Positions 10,101 through 21,665 of a stretch of DNA of 64,000 nt are shown here, in pieces. Numbering within the stretch: position 1 is the stretch's first letter; each line of letters starts with the position of its first letter. The position numbers and the translations under genes are program-made. The notes under the pieces are model-generated. The model did no database searches and was not told the origin of the DNA. It was given only the letters and a program-made list of their open reading frames with translations. Source of the stretch: Arenicola marina (Eukaryota; Annelida; Polychaeta; Arenicolidae); NCBI GenBank assembly GCA_964019135.1, contig OZ025263.1, forward strand, positions 22,195,639 to 22,259,638, read 5' to 3'.

Positions 10101-13100
10101 TAAGGATCCCCCCAACAAGTGTGACCTATCACATGACGTTATAATAACTGTAAGGATCCCCCCAACAAGTGTGACCTATCAAATGACGTTATAATAATTG
10201 TAAGGATCCCCCTAACAAGTGTGACCTATCACATGACGTTATAATACTGGTAAGGATGCCCCCAACACGTGTGACCTATCACATGACGTTATAATAACTG
10301 TAAGAATCCCCCCAACAAGTGTGACCTATCACATGACGTTATAATACTGGTAAGGATGCCCCCAACAAGTGTGACCTATCACATGACGTTATAATAACTG
10401 TAAGAATCCCCCCAACAAGTGTGACCTATCAAATGACGTTATAATAATTGTAAGGATCCCCCTAACAAGTGTGACCTATCACATGACGTTATAATACTGG
10501 TAAGGATGCCCCCAACAAGTCTGACCTATCACATGACGTTATAATAACTGTAAGGATACCCCCAACACGTGTGACCGATCAAATGACGTTATAATAACTG
10601 TGAGGATCCCCCCAACAAGTGTGACCTATCACATGACGCTATAATAACTGTAACGATCCCCCCAACAAGTGTGACCTATCACATGACGTTATAATAACTG
10701 TGAGGATCCCCCCAACAAGTGTGACCTATCACATGACGCTATAATAACTGTAAGGATCCCCCCAACAAGTGTGACCTATCACATGGCGCTATAATAACTG
10801 TAAGGATCCCCCCAACAAGTGTGACCTATCACATGACGTTATAATAACTGTAAGGATCCCCCTAACAAGTGTGACCTATCACATGACGTTATAATAACTG
10901 TAAGGATCCCCCTAACAAGTGTGACCTATCACATGACGTTATAATAACTGTGAGGATCCCCCCAACAAGTGTGACCTATCACATGGCGCTATAATAACTG
11001 TTAGGATCCCCCCAACAAGTGTGACCTATCACATGACGTTATAATACTGGTAAGGATGCCCCCAACAAGTCTGACCTATCACATGGCGCTATAATAACTG
11101 TAAGGATCCCCCCAACAAGTGTGACCTATCACATGACGTTATAATAACTGTAAGGATCCCCCTAACAAGTGTGACCTATCACATGACGTTATAATAACTG
11201 TGAGGATCCCCCCAACAAGTGTGACCTATCACATGACGCTATAATAACTGTAAGGATCCCCCCAACAAGTGTGACCTATCACATGGCGCTATAATAACTG
11301 TAAGGATCCCCCCAACAAGTGTGACCTATCACATGACGTTATAATAACTGTAAGGATCCCCCTAACAAGTGTGACCTATCACATGACGTTATAATAACTG
11401 TGAGGATCCCCCCAACAAGTGTGACCTATCACATGGCGCTATAATAACTGTTAGGATCCCCCCAACAAGTGTGACCTATCACATGACGTTATAATACTGG
11501 TAAGGATGCCCCCAACAAGTCTGACCTATCACATGACGTTATAATAACTGTAAGGATCCCCCTAACAAGTGTGACCTATCACATGACGTTATAATAACTG
11601 TGAGGATCCCCCCAACAAGTGTGACCTATCACATGACGTTATAATAACTGTAAGGATCCCCCGAACAAGCGTGACCTATCACATGACGTTATAATACTGG
11701 TAAGGATGCCCCCAACACGTGTGACCTATCAAATGACGTTATAATAACCGTGAGGATCCCCCAACAAGTTTGACCTATGACATGACGCTTTAATAACTGT
11801 AGGGATCCCCCCAACAAGTGTGACCTATCACATGCCGTTATAATAACTGTAAGGATCCCCCCAACAAGTGTGACCTATCACATGACGCTTTAATAACTGT
11901 AGGGATCCCCCCAACAAGTGTGACCTATCACATGACGTTATAATAACTGCGAGGATCTCCCCAACAAGTGCGACCTACCACATGACGTTATAATAACTGT
12001 AAGGATCCCCCCGACAAGTGTTACCTATCACATGACGCTATAATAACCGTAAGGATCCCCCCAACAAGTGTGACCTATCACATGACGTTATAATACTGGT
12101 AAGGATGCCCCCAACAAGTCTGGCCTATCACATGGCGCTATAATAACTGTAAGGATCCCCCCAACAAGTGTGACCTATCACATGACGTTATAATAACTGT
12201 AAGGATCCCCCTAACAAGTGTGTCCTATCACATGACGTTATAATAACTGTGAGGATCCCCCCAACAAGTGTGACCTATCACATGACGCTATAATAACTGT
12301 AAGGATCCCCCCAACAAGTGTGACCTATCACATGACGTTATAATAACTGTAAGGATCCCCCTAACAAGTGTGACCTATCACATGACGTTATAATAACTGT
12401 GAGGATCCCCCCAACAAGTGTGACCTATCACATGGCGCTATAATAACTGTTAGGATCCCCCCAACAAATGTGACCTATCACATGACGTTATAATACTGGT
12501 AAGGATGCCCCCAACAAGTCTGACTTATCACATGACGTTATAATAACTGTAAGGATCCCCCTAACAAGTGTGACCTATCACATGACGTTATAATAACTGT
12601 GAGGATCCCCCCAACAAGTGTGACCTATCACATGGCGCTATAATAACTGTTAGGATCCCCCCAACAAGTGTGACCTATCACATGACGTTATAATAACTGT
12701 AAGGATCCCCCGAACAAGCGTGACCTATCACATGACGTTATAATACTGGTAAGGATGCCCCCAACACGTGTGACTTATCAAATGACGCTTTAATAACTGT
12801 AGGGATCCCTCCAACAAGTGTGACCTATCACATGCCGTTATAATAACTGTAAGGATCCCCCCAACAAGTGTGACCTATCACATGACGCTTTAATAACTGT
12901 AGGGATCCCCCCAACAAGTGTGACCTATCACATGACGTTATAATAACTGCGAGGATCTCCCCAACAAGTGCGACCTATCACATGACGTTATAATGACTGT
13001 AAGGATCCCCCCGACAAGTGTTACCTATCACATGACGCTATAATAACTGTAAGGATCCCCCCAACAAGTGCGACCTATCACATGACGCTATAAGAACTGT

Positions 13101-13202
13101 AAGGATCCCCCCAACAAGTGTGACCTATCAAATGACGTTATAATAACTGTAAGGATCCCCTCAGCAAGTGTGACCTATCACATGACGTTATAATACTGGT
13201 AA
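7131..13202. repeat. 50-bp satellite array, about 121 copies
   Basis: The consensus unit runs GTTATAATAACTGTAAGGAT, then CCCCCCAACAAGTGTGACCT, then ATCACATGAC. Two main variants alternate: one with AACTGTAAGGATCCCC and one with ACTGGTAAGGATGCAGTCC. Most copies of the first carry a GGATCC site. A higher-order repeat of about 2,054 bp is visible: the ordered variant series starting near 7131 is repeated starting near 9134. For example GACGCTATAATAACTGTAAC is at 7981 and again at 10035, and ACAAGTCTGACC at 8461 and 10515. A further partial re-duplication occupies about 11,000-12,700. Units are full of stop codons; no coding potential. Confidence 0.97.
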
Positions 13203-16111
13203 TGAGTCGTAATACTCATAACCCGTACAGGGCGACACAGAAGTAAAATGGCGGAGAACCAAAAATATATTGCAGGTGGCAGACCCAGGTGTGGGTGAAG
13301 GGGGAGGCCTCTTACCCCCCTCCCCCCACCCCCTTTAAACGGTAGACGCGTTAGAGAGGTCTCAGAAGAAGAGTACATGAAAATTTACCAAGGAAAGAGA
13401 GAGAGGGGGTCGAGAGAGCGGACGAGATAGAGAGGGTGAGTGGTAGGAGTGGGGTTGGACAGTGAGAGGAACATTACATACATACATTTGTGATGCGAAC
13501 TGTTTACTCAAAGTTGAAGTTCAAGGTAGCGTCGTGACTGGCTGTCTCGCCGTATTGACGATGAAGCAGCTCACGAGACTCCCCCTTGGAGTGCCCAAGG
13601 ACGTCTCATCCATGGTAAATATTAACACACAAATAGGGGGGCAAGAAAACTGATTCCAGGTGGTTGCATGACTGGGAGTATGAAAGCCAACACAGGTGCA
13701 TTGGTCCGTAGCCTAGAACCCCCAACCGAAGCGAGCACCCCAGGACCCACGTCAGCCCTAAAAATACTACTTTGCTCACTTTGATTCACTTTGGAACTGG
13801 TGTATTTTTAAAGGTACTATTCCGACAACAAATCAACATTGGACGAACGGGGACGCACATACTTATTTAGTGACGCCAGCACACTGACGTAACAACCAAT
13901 AGTACCATATTTTGACAGCGCAGCAGCTTCTCACTTGCCGTATATTCACCGACTGTAAAGCCACCTCGCGGGAGAGTGAAAACCATGGTTACGGCTGTTT
14001 CAACAGCGAAGGCCCCTCCCTCGGATCTGAGGAAACCCTTCTCCGCAAAATATGTTGAAATAGTAATTTCAAATAAGCTATGGAAACGTATGTGGCTAAC
14101 CTACCCATACAATAACTACAGAAACATGCTAAATTGCAGCAATAATTGCAGTCACTACCGAGAAGGCCTTGGCCAATAGAACTGCTGACGTAGCGCTGTA
14201 GTTCCAGCTAGGGGACTGTTAACTTTGTCTATTGAATATAGACAAATACGATACAGTTCTAATAACAGGTTATAGTCTTTATTCCGTGAACTCACTAAAA
14301 GTGCATTCATCAAATGGCGAAACTGAGGTCCGGTCTGTTAATATTTCTTTGAACATTGCCCATGAACGCTATTTGGAAATTACCCAATGATGTCACAAGA
14401 TGGGCTTTCACGCTGTAAGTAGATATATGCTGTTGAGGGTGTGTTTTTTTCATGGTTGAGTCATTGTCCTTGATTTCAACCCAATAACACGGGACATTCA
14501 CAATATCAGCGTGACAGCACGTAGATCTGTGTTTCTCTATTTCCTCCCCTCTGCAAATTCAGCCAGGAAGCTATGACATTCACTCAGTATATTACTGCTA
14601 TACCTATTATCTGGCCATTGTAAGCTTGGGAGTATAAGCTGCTAAACACAGAATAATATGAACTAAAGTTCTGTTGGAGTGCCGCCATCCGGTTAAGGTC
14701 TGACGCTTTTGAATTCACATTTTACTTGTCACATCCTAGCCTTAAGACTGTACAGTTTTCGCGGATGTGGCCTAATACTGGTAAGCTTTTTGTTCCTGTT
14801 TTATGTCAAGGGACAATTTACTCTTTCCTATTCAAGCGTGGCTTCCGCGCTAATAGCAGTTAATGGTGGTGTAGTATGGACCTTATATCCACTATACTAT
14901 TTACCCCCCCCCCCCTCACCACACCCACCCACCCACCCTCTCCCCCTTATAAGCCAAAGTTCCGGATCTGTCTGCTCGAGAGCCGGATATCAGCCCGTTC
15001 CGGATGACCCACATCTGGATTGCATCCTTATCTCGTATGGATATGATAAAAATGTGTTGGGAGGATGTAAGCATACTGCTACCATCACGCCAGTAAGTAA
15101 ATAACCTCCTTTCGTCCTTTAAAGGGTCGCGTGAAGCAACGCACTTACCTTGCGGAAGTGACTCCCTCCCCCCACCCCCCCCCCCCGCTCCCGCTACCCC
15201 CCTCACCGCCCCCCTCTCCTACGCTCTCCCGTGCCACGCTAGCCAACGCCCTCCCTTACCGCGTGCCTCTCCTAACAGACGTCCCCTTGTATTAAAAAAC
15301 AGGGTCAGTGCGACACTCCGAGGGCTATCTATTATCATTGCTTACTATGCGATCGTCCATGACGTCAAGAACGCTGGCATGCAGGTTGCATGGCGTCATT
15401 TCTATTAAGGGACTTCGGATGAAGCTTGTTTTTAAACTTTTGACATCCTGATATCTGGAAGAGCATATGGCTGACGTGACGACATGCATCAGAGGAATCC
15501 TTTGGTGTGAGGTGACGTCAGGTTGCTATGGAAAGTTTTATTCCTAATAGTTGATGCTCGGGACAATTCTGGGTGTTTACTCACCCAGAGAACTGTAGCC
15601 CCAATACCCAAACATGGGCCCTAAAATACGATGACGTCAATGGTGAATGAAAGAGGGCATAGCATTCAGTCACAACTATTTGAATGTAGATGTTGACTTA
15701 CCTGTCAGTGAGTGTATAGTTAGCGATCTCTAGGTATGTGGATCGCCAGCTATAAGCCTCTGGTAACCGTCTCAGGTCAGTCCATACACCCAGTGCGTCC
15801 TGGCAGTTTAACGTACCACAGCGCTTGTGGCCGTAACATGTGTCCTTTGAAACATATCTGTTTCCCGGATTTTAAATCTGAAACTGTGACTATATGGTTG
15901 CGATATACCGGAGCCCATATTGAGCGACAGATGAGCTACCCGGTATTATAATTAACTAATGAGCCAGGCCATGTAAAGTCAGCGTCTGTATTTATAACCT
16001 GATCGTGCGTTTAACGCCCTCATAGCCTGTATACATGGACAACGAGGTAATTGCACTCCTTATATCTCAGTATTCGTGATGTAACTTTCATTTTTATACT
16101 TTGACATCCGT
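13203..16111. other. Unique sequence, no gene recognised
   Basis: Contains a G/C-rich stretch (13290-13340), GAGA-rich sequence (13390-13445), and C tracts near 14905-14920 and 15165-15190. The longest frame (14709-15104, 131 codons) begins with a hydrophobic stretch, then runs through a proline-rich C tract. Its end coincides with a good splice donor (CCA|GTAAGTA near 15090), but no family is recognisable, so I do not call it. Confidence 0.45.
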
Positions 16112-16205
16112 TGTAGCATGATGACCTTTCTGGCGTGATGCAGTGTCCCGCTGGCGAGTGCACATGCGCAGTGAATGGGCTTGCCATGTACATAGCGCAT
16201 GTATG

Positions 16206-16285
16206 TTAGGTTTCGGGTTAGGTTAGGTTATGTGTGGACCAGGGTTAGGATTAAGATTAGGGTTCTGGTTAGGGTTAGTGGCATT
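16206..16285 (+). repeat. Degenerate telomere-like (TTAGGG) repeats
   Basis: GGTTAGGTTAGG, CAGGGTTAGGATTAAG and GGTTAGGGTTAG in one orientation. The same block occurs in the related element at 26015-26150, so it belongs to the mobile element and does not mark a chromosome end. Confidence 0.7.
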
Positions 16286-16291
16286 AAAAAG

Positions 16292-19010
16292 CGTGGCCGG
16301 ACAGGTTATCATGGCCGGACAGGTTATCGTGGCGGGACAGATTATCACGACCGGACAGGTTATCACGACCGGACAGGTTATCGCGGCCGGACAGGTTATA
16401 ACGGCCGGACAGGTTATCACGGCCGGACAGGTTATCGCGGCCAGACAGGTTATCACGGCCGGACAGGTTATTGCGGCCGGACAGGTTATCGCGGCTGGAC
16501 AGGTTATCACGGCCGGACAGGTTATCACGGCCGGACAGGTTATCACGGCCGGACAGGTTATCACGGCCGGACAGGTTATCACGGCCGGACAGGTTATCAC
16601 GGCCGGACAGGTTATCACGGCCGGACAGGTTATCACGGCCGGACAGGTTATCACGGCCGGACAGGTTATCGCGGCCGGACAGGTTATCACGACCGGACAG
16701 GTTATCGCGGCCGGACAGGTTATCACGACCGGACAGGTTAATACGGCCGGACAGGTTATCACGACCGGACAGGTTATCGCGGCCGGACAGGTTATCACGA
16801 CCGGACAGGTTATGACGGCCGGACAGGTTATCGCGGCCGGACAGGTTATCACGACCGGACAGGTTAATACGGCCGGACAGGTTATCACGGCCGGACAGGT
16901 TATCACGACCGGACAGGTTATCACGACCGGACAGGTTATCGCGGCCGGACAGGTTATCACGGCCGGACAGGTTATCGCGGCCGGACAGGTTATCACGACC
17001 GGACAGGTTATCGCGGCCGGACAGGTTATCACGACCGGACAGGTTAATACGGCCGGACAGGTTATGACGGCCGGACAGGTTATGACGGCCGGACAGGTTA
17101 TCACGGCCGGACAGGTTATCACGACCGGACAGGTTATCGCGGCCGGACAGGTTATCACGGCCGGACAGGTTATCGCGGCCGGACAGGTTATCGCGGCCGG
17201 ACAGGTTATCGCGGCCGGACAGGTTATCGCGGCCGGACAGGTTATCACGACCGGACAGGTTATCACGACCGGACAGGTTATCACGGCCGGACAGGTTATC
17301 ACGGCCGGACAGGTTATCGCGGCCGGACAGGTTATCACGGCCGGACAGGTTATCGCGGCCGGACAGGTTATCACGGCCGGACAGGTTATCGCGGCCGGAC
17401 AGGTTATCACGACCGGACAGGTTATCGCGGCCGGACAGGTTATCACGACCGGACAGGTTAATACGGCCGGACAGGTTATCACGGCCGGACAGGTTATGAC
17501 GGCCGGACAGGTTATCACGGCCGGACAGGTTATCACGACCGGACAGGTTATCACGGCCGGACAGGTTATCGCGGCCGGACAGGTTATCGCGGCCGGACAG
17601 GTTATCACGACCGGACAGGTTATCACGGCCGGACAGGTTATCGCGGCCGGACAGGTTATCACGACCGGACAGGTTATCGCGGCCGGACAGGTTATCACGG
17701 CCGAACAGGTTATCACGGCCGGACAGGTTATCGCGGCCGGACAGGTTATCACGGCCGGACAGGTTATCACGGCCGGACAGGTTATCGCGGCCGGACAGGT
17801 TATCGCGGCCGGACAGGTTATCGCGGCCGGACAGGTTATCACGACCGGACAGGTTATCACGACCGGACAGGTTATCACGGCCGGACAGGTTATCACGGCC
17901 GGACAGGTTATCGCGGCCGGACAGGTTATCACGGCCGGACAGCTTATCACGGCCGGACAGGTTATCACGGCCGGACAGGTTATCACGGCCGGACAGGTTA
18001 TCACGGCCGGACAGGTTATGACGGCCGGACAGATTATCACGGCCAGACAGGTTATCACGGCCGGGCAGGTTATCACGGCCGGGCAGGTTATCACGGCCCG
18101 ACAGGTTATCACGGCCGGACAGGTTATCGCGGCCGGACAGGTTATCACGACCGGACAGGTTAATACGGCCGGACAGGTTATCACGACCGGACAGGTTATC
18201 ACGGCCGGACAGGTTATCACGGCCGGACAGGTTATCGCGGCCGGACAGGTTATCACGGCCGGACAGGTTACCACGGCCGGACAGGTTATCACGGCCGGAC
18301 AGGTTATCACGGCCGGACAGGTTATCAAGGCCGGACAGGTTATCAAGACCGGACAGGTTATCACGGCCGGACAGGTTATGACGGCCGGACAGGTTATCAC
18401 GGCTGACAGGTTATCACGGCCGGGCAGGTTATCACGGCCGGACAGGTTATCACGGCCGGACAGGTTATCACGGCCGGACAGGTTATCACGGCCGGACAGG
18501 TTATCACGGCAGGACAGGTTATCACGGCCGGACAGGTTATCACGACCGGACAGGTTATCACGGCCGGACAGGTTATGACGGCCGGACAGGTTATCGCGGC
18601 CGGACAGGTTATCACGACCGGACAGGTTAATACGGCCGGACAGGTTATCACGGCCGGACAGGTTATCACGGCCGGACAGGTTATCACGGCCGGACAGGTT
18701 ACCACGGCCGGACAGGTTATCACGGCCGGACAGGTTATCACGGCCGGACAGGTTATTGCGGCCGGACAGGTTATTACGGCCAGACAGGTTATTGCGGCCG
18801 GACAGGTTATTACGGCCGGACAGGTTATTGCGGCCGGACAGGTTATTACGGCCGGACAGGTTATCACGGCCAGACAGGTTATTGCGGCCGGACAGGTTAT
18901 CACGGCCGGACAGGTTATTGCGGCCGGACAGGTTATCACGGCGGGACAGGTTATCACGGCCGGACAGGTTATTGCGGCCGGACAGGTTATCACGGCCGGA
19001 CAGGTTGTCA
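16292..19010. repeat. 18-bp minisatellite, about 150 copies
   Basis: The unit is GGCCGGACAGGTTATCAC, with variants TCGCGGCC, TCACGACC, TAATACGGCC and, towards the right end, ATTGCGGCC. The variants fall in short repeated blocks (the TAATAC variant recurs near 16740, 16866, 17045, 17459 and 18162), suggesting stepwise duplication. Eighteen is a multiple of three and most frames lack stops, so 782- and 725-codon open frames appear on the two strands. A single-base deletion near 18402 breaks them. CpG-rich, at about two CpG per unit. Confidence 0.97.
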
Positions 19011-19029
19011 TATTAAACAAATTTTGACC

Positions 19030-19085
19030 CTACGTAATTCGAGATTTGATATTGCCCTTCTTAATTGTTGGGGATTCCTATCCTT
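19030..19085 (+). repeat. Fragment of interspersed repeat C
   Basis: ATTCGAGATTTGATATTGCC...TTAATTGTTGGGGATTCC resembles the last third of the repeats at 26345-26605 and 32335-32600 (ATTCGATATTGC...CTAATTCTTGGGGATTCG). Confidence 0.5.
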
Positions 19086-19781
19086 CTACAAGTAATAATA
19101 ATAGTAAATATTACAAATAATTGCTAATAATGTACCGGAGTCTATGAAGATGCAGCCACCCACTGCCATATCTGCTTCCTCGGACATAACGGTTTCATAA
19201 CGGCTGTTCATACGAATACATTTAATGTTTAGGGTGGAAATCATGTTATATTGCACAAAGACAAGCAATAGCGCACATGAACTCAGAAAGAGAAGACTGG
19301 TACCGATAAAGGCTCGGAAAATTGGTGTTTTTATGAACTGTAGCCACTTGAACACTGTAGCCACTTGGACACTGTAGCCACTTGGACACTGTAGCCACTT
19401 GGACACATTGTAGCTAGGATGGATATGGAAATTTATGCATTTCTTAAAGAAGTAAAACTGAGAGAGATTGAATATTGCGTCTTTTTTATACGAAACAAAA
19501 TCTAAGACTAAGTTCTGATTTCTTGCTTTTGCTTTGCTGCTGATCACATGCGCCTCGTTCGATCCGAGGTGAACATCGTTAATATGCACATTTGCTGTTG
19601 TAAACCTCGTAAAATATGTAAAGCTTGCATTTAGAAAGCAACAGATCACACGGAGTGCCACACATATGAAGTGGGTCGTGTGCAACATGAGTGATTTAAT
19701 AAGGCAGGGTTTAATGGACTGTATCACCTTTTCAGACCAGACTGTTCGTGAACCGATGTTTTTTCCAGGCCCCGTGTTCAA
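19086..19781 (-). CDS. Uncertain open frame, 231 codons, no recognised family
   Basis: This is a long minus-strand frame outside the large arrays. It starts MNTGPGKNIGS and has one strongly hydrophobic segment (GTSLLFLSSCALLLVFVQY, about residues 167-185), followed by NMISTLNIKCIRMNSRYETV. It could be a signal anchor of a type II membrane protein exon. The middle of the frame crosses a 17-bp tandem repeat (19336-19406), which argues against the whole frame being protein. A possible donor (CCG|GTACAT near 19135) would end such an exon. I infer at most an exon fragment; chance is equally likely. Confidence 0.2.
   Translation of the reverse strand: MNTGPGKNIGSRTVWSEKVIQSIKPCLIKSLMLHTTHFICVALRVICCFLNASFTYFTRFTTANVHINDVHLGSNEAHVISSKAKARNQNLVLDFVSYKKDAIFNLSQFYFFKKCINFHIHPSYNVSKWLQCPSGYSVQVATVFKWLQFIKTPIFRAFIGTSLLFLSSCALLLVFVQYNMISTLNIKCIRMNSRYETVMSEEADMAVGGCIFIDSGTLLAIICNIYYYYYL
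19336..19406. repeat. 17-bp tandem repeat, about 4 copies
   Basis: The unit is ACTGTAGCCACTTGGAC. The first copy has a one-base difference; the last is partial. Confidence 0.85.
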
Positions 19782-20214
19782 ACCGTATCCTCATATCGCA
19801 CGGGACATTCTTGATGTTCCATGAACCATGATCCAACTCGCGACAATTTTTAAAGACGCCGGAACAGTAGCGGGTTTTTAAAGTGCGTCATACGGTCTGC
19901 GTATGACGCACATCCTGTCCTTCTTGATATACATTGGCCGCTGGACGTCACATAGCCTCGGGATACTTAGATACCCAATATCCAAGTTGCTTGTCTGATG
20001 ATACTTCCTTTGGCATATCACTTTTGTTTCTGATCATGCTCAACCGCATAATATATCAGGATGGTAGGTTAAAATATACTTAAGATATGGTCTACAAGTT
20101 TCATTTTCTAAAATCATTCCACACCGTAAATTTACGCATTTCATAATTATAATCAGGTATTCGCGGAAATGTCGTTCTGAGAACTATGCTTCTTCATTCG
20201 TAGGAATGTTTATC
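19782..20214. other. Unique sequence, nothing recognised
   Basis: No convincing frame or repeat. A short near-palindrome, GTGCGTCATACG...CGTATGACGCAC (about 19883-19910), is present. Confidence 0.45.
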
Positions 20215-20807
20215 CGTCACTCCTAGGACTGTGACTCGTTACTCCTAGGACTGTGACTCGTTACTCCTAGGACTGTGACTCGTTACTCCTAGGACTGTGA
20301 CTCGTCACTCCTAGGACTGTGACTCGTCACCAATAGGACTATGAGTCGCCACTCCTAGGACTGTGACTCGTTACTTCTAGGACTGTGACTTGTTACTCCT
20401 AGGACTGTGACTCGTCACTCCTAGGACTGTGACTCGTCACTCCTAGGACTGTGACTCGTCACTCCTAGGACTGTGACTCGTCACTCCTAGGACTGACTCG
20501 TCATTCCTAGGACTGACTCGTCATTCCAAGGACCGTGAGTCGTCATTCCTAGGACTGTGACTCGTCACTCCTAGGACTGTGACTCGTCACTCCTAGGACT
20601 GACTCGTCATTCCTAGGACTGACTCGTCATTCCAAGGACCGTGAGTCGTCATTCCAAGGACCGTGAGTCGTCACTCCTAGGACTGTGACTCGTCACTCCT
20701 AGGACTGACTCGTCATTCCTAGGACTGACTCGTCATTCCAAGGACCGTGAGTCGTCATTCCAAGGACCGTGAGTCGTCATTCCTAGGACTGTGACTCGTC
20801 ATTCCTA
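20215..20807. repeat. 20-22-bp tandem repeat, about 27 copies
   Basis: The main unit is TCCTAGGACTGTGACTCGTC plus AC. Shorter units lack GTG (TCCTAGGACTGACTCGTCAT), and a variant reads CCAAGGACCGTGAGTCGTCA. The order (short, short, CCAAGG variant, long) recurs three times between 20490 and 20780, a small higher-order repeat. Confidence 0.95.
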
Positions 20808-20819
20808 AGCATGTGTATT

Positions 20820-21665
20820 ATGCCATTATAACGGTAAGTGCCCCCCCCCCCACCTCCCCAGCCCCCCACAGGCCACCCAGTTAGCCGGGGCGGCACACCT
20901 CCACCATTATAACGATAAGTGCACTCCCCCCCCCACCCCCACAGGCCACCCAGTTAGCCGAGGCGGCACACCCCCACCATTATAACGGTAGTGCCCCCCC
21001 CAGGCCATCCAGATAGCCGGGACGGCACACCCCACCATTATAACGGTAAGGGCCACCCCCCCCCCCCACCCCCTAGGCCATCCAGTTAGCCAGGGCGGCA
21101 CACCCCACCATTATAACGGTAAGTGCCACCCCCACCCACCCCCTAGGCCATCCAGTTAGCCGGGACGGCACACCCCACCATTATAACGGTAAGTGCCACC
21201 CCCCACCCCCACCCCCTAGGCCATCCAGTTAGCCAGGGCGGCACACCCCACCATTATAACGGTAAGTGTCACCCCCCACCCCCACCCCCTAGGCCATCCA
21301 GTTAGCCGGGACGACACACCCCACCATTATAACGGTAAGTGCCACCCCCCCCCCCCCCGCACCCCCTAGGCCATCCAGTTAGCCAGGGCGGCACACCCCA
21401 CCATTATAACAGTAAGTGCCACCCCCCCCACCCCCTAGGCCATCCAGTTAGCCAGGGCGGCACACTTCCACCATTATAACGGTAAGTGCCACCCCCCCCC
21501 CCCCACCCCCCCCGTAGACCATCCAGTTAGCCAGGGCGGCACACTCCCACCATTATAACGGTAAGTGCCACCCCCCCCCCCCCCTAGGCCATCCAGTTAC
21601 CCAGGGCGGCTCACCCCTACATTTATAACGGTAGTGCCCCCCCCCCCTCCCCAGGCCATCGTACC
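20820..21665. repeat. About 72-bp tandem repeat with variable C tract, about 12 copies
   Basis: Each unit holds CCATTATAACGGTAAGTGCC, a C-rich run of very variable length, then TAGGCCATCCAGTTAGCC and GGGCGGCACAC. Spacing between CATTATAAC motifs ranges from about 57 to 82 bp, mostly because the C run changes length. This suggests replication slippage inside a larger repeat. Confidence 0.93.

Larger units (their letters stand above)
16112..19045. mobile_element. Inverted-repeat element with a giant internal minisatellite
   Basis: The left end is TGTAGCATGATGACC. The following 170 bp align by eye with the small element at 25919-26209: GGCGTGAT, a CATGCGC(A/G)G(T/C)GAATGG block, ATAGCGCAT, ATGTTAGGTTT, then TTAGGG-like repeats and GGTTCTGGTTAGGGTTAGTG. 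In both copies the 18-bp CGGACAGGTTATCACGGC unit follows at the same point. Here it is expanded to about 150 copies; at 26160 there are about two. The right terminus is diverged (GACCCTACG near 19026), so its exact position is uncertain. Confidence 0.65.

Noticed and set aside
7131..13202. CRISPR array
   Set aside because: The units are contiguous with no unique spacers; this is a eukaryotic satellite.
14709..15104. Secreted or membrane protein exon with hydrophobic start and donor site at its end
   Set aside because: The frame crosses a long C tract giving a poly-proline stretch, and no domain is recognisable.
16223..19027. 782- and 725-codon frames (GQVITA and ITCPAV periodic peptides)
   Set aside because: Artefact of the 18-bp minisatellite; open on both strands simultaneously, and the array sits inside a transposable element.
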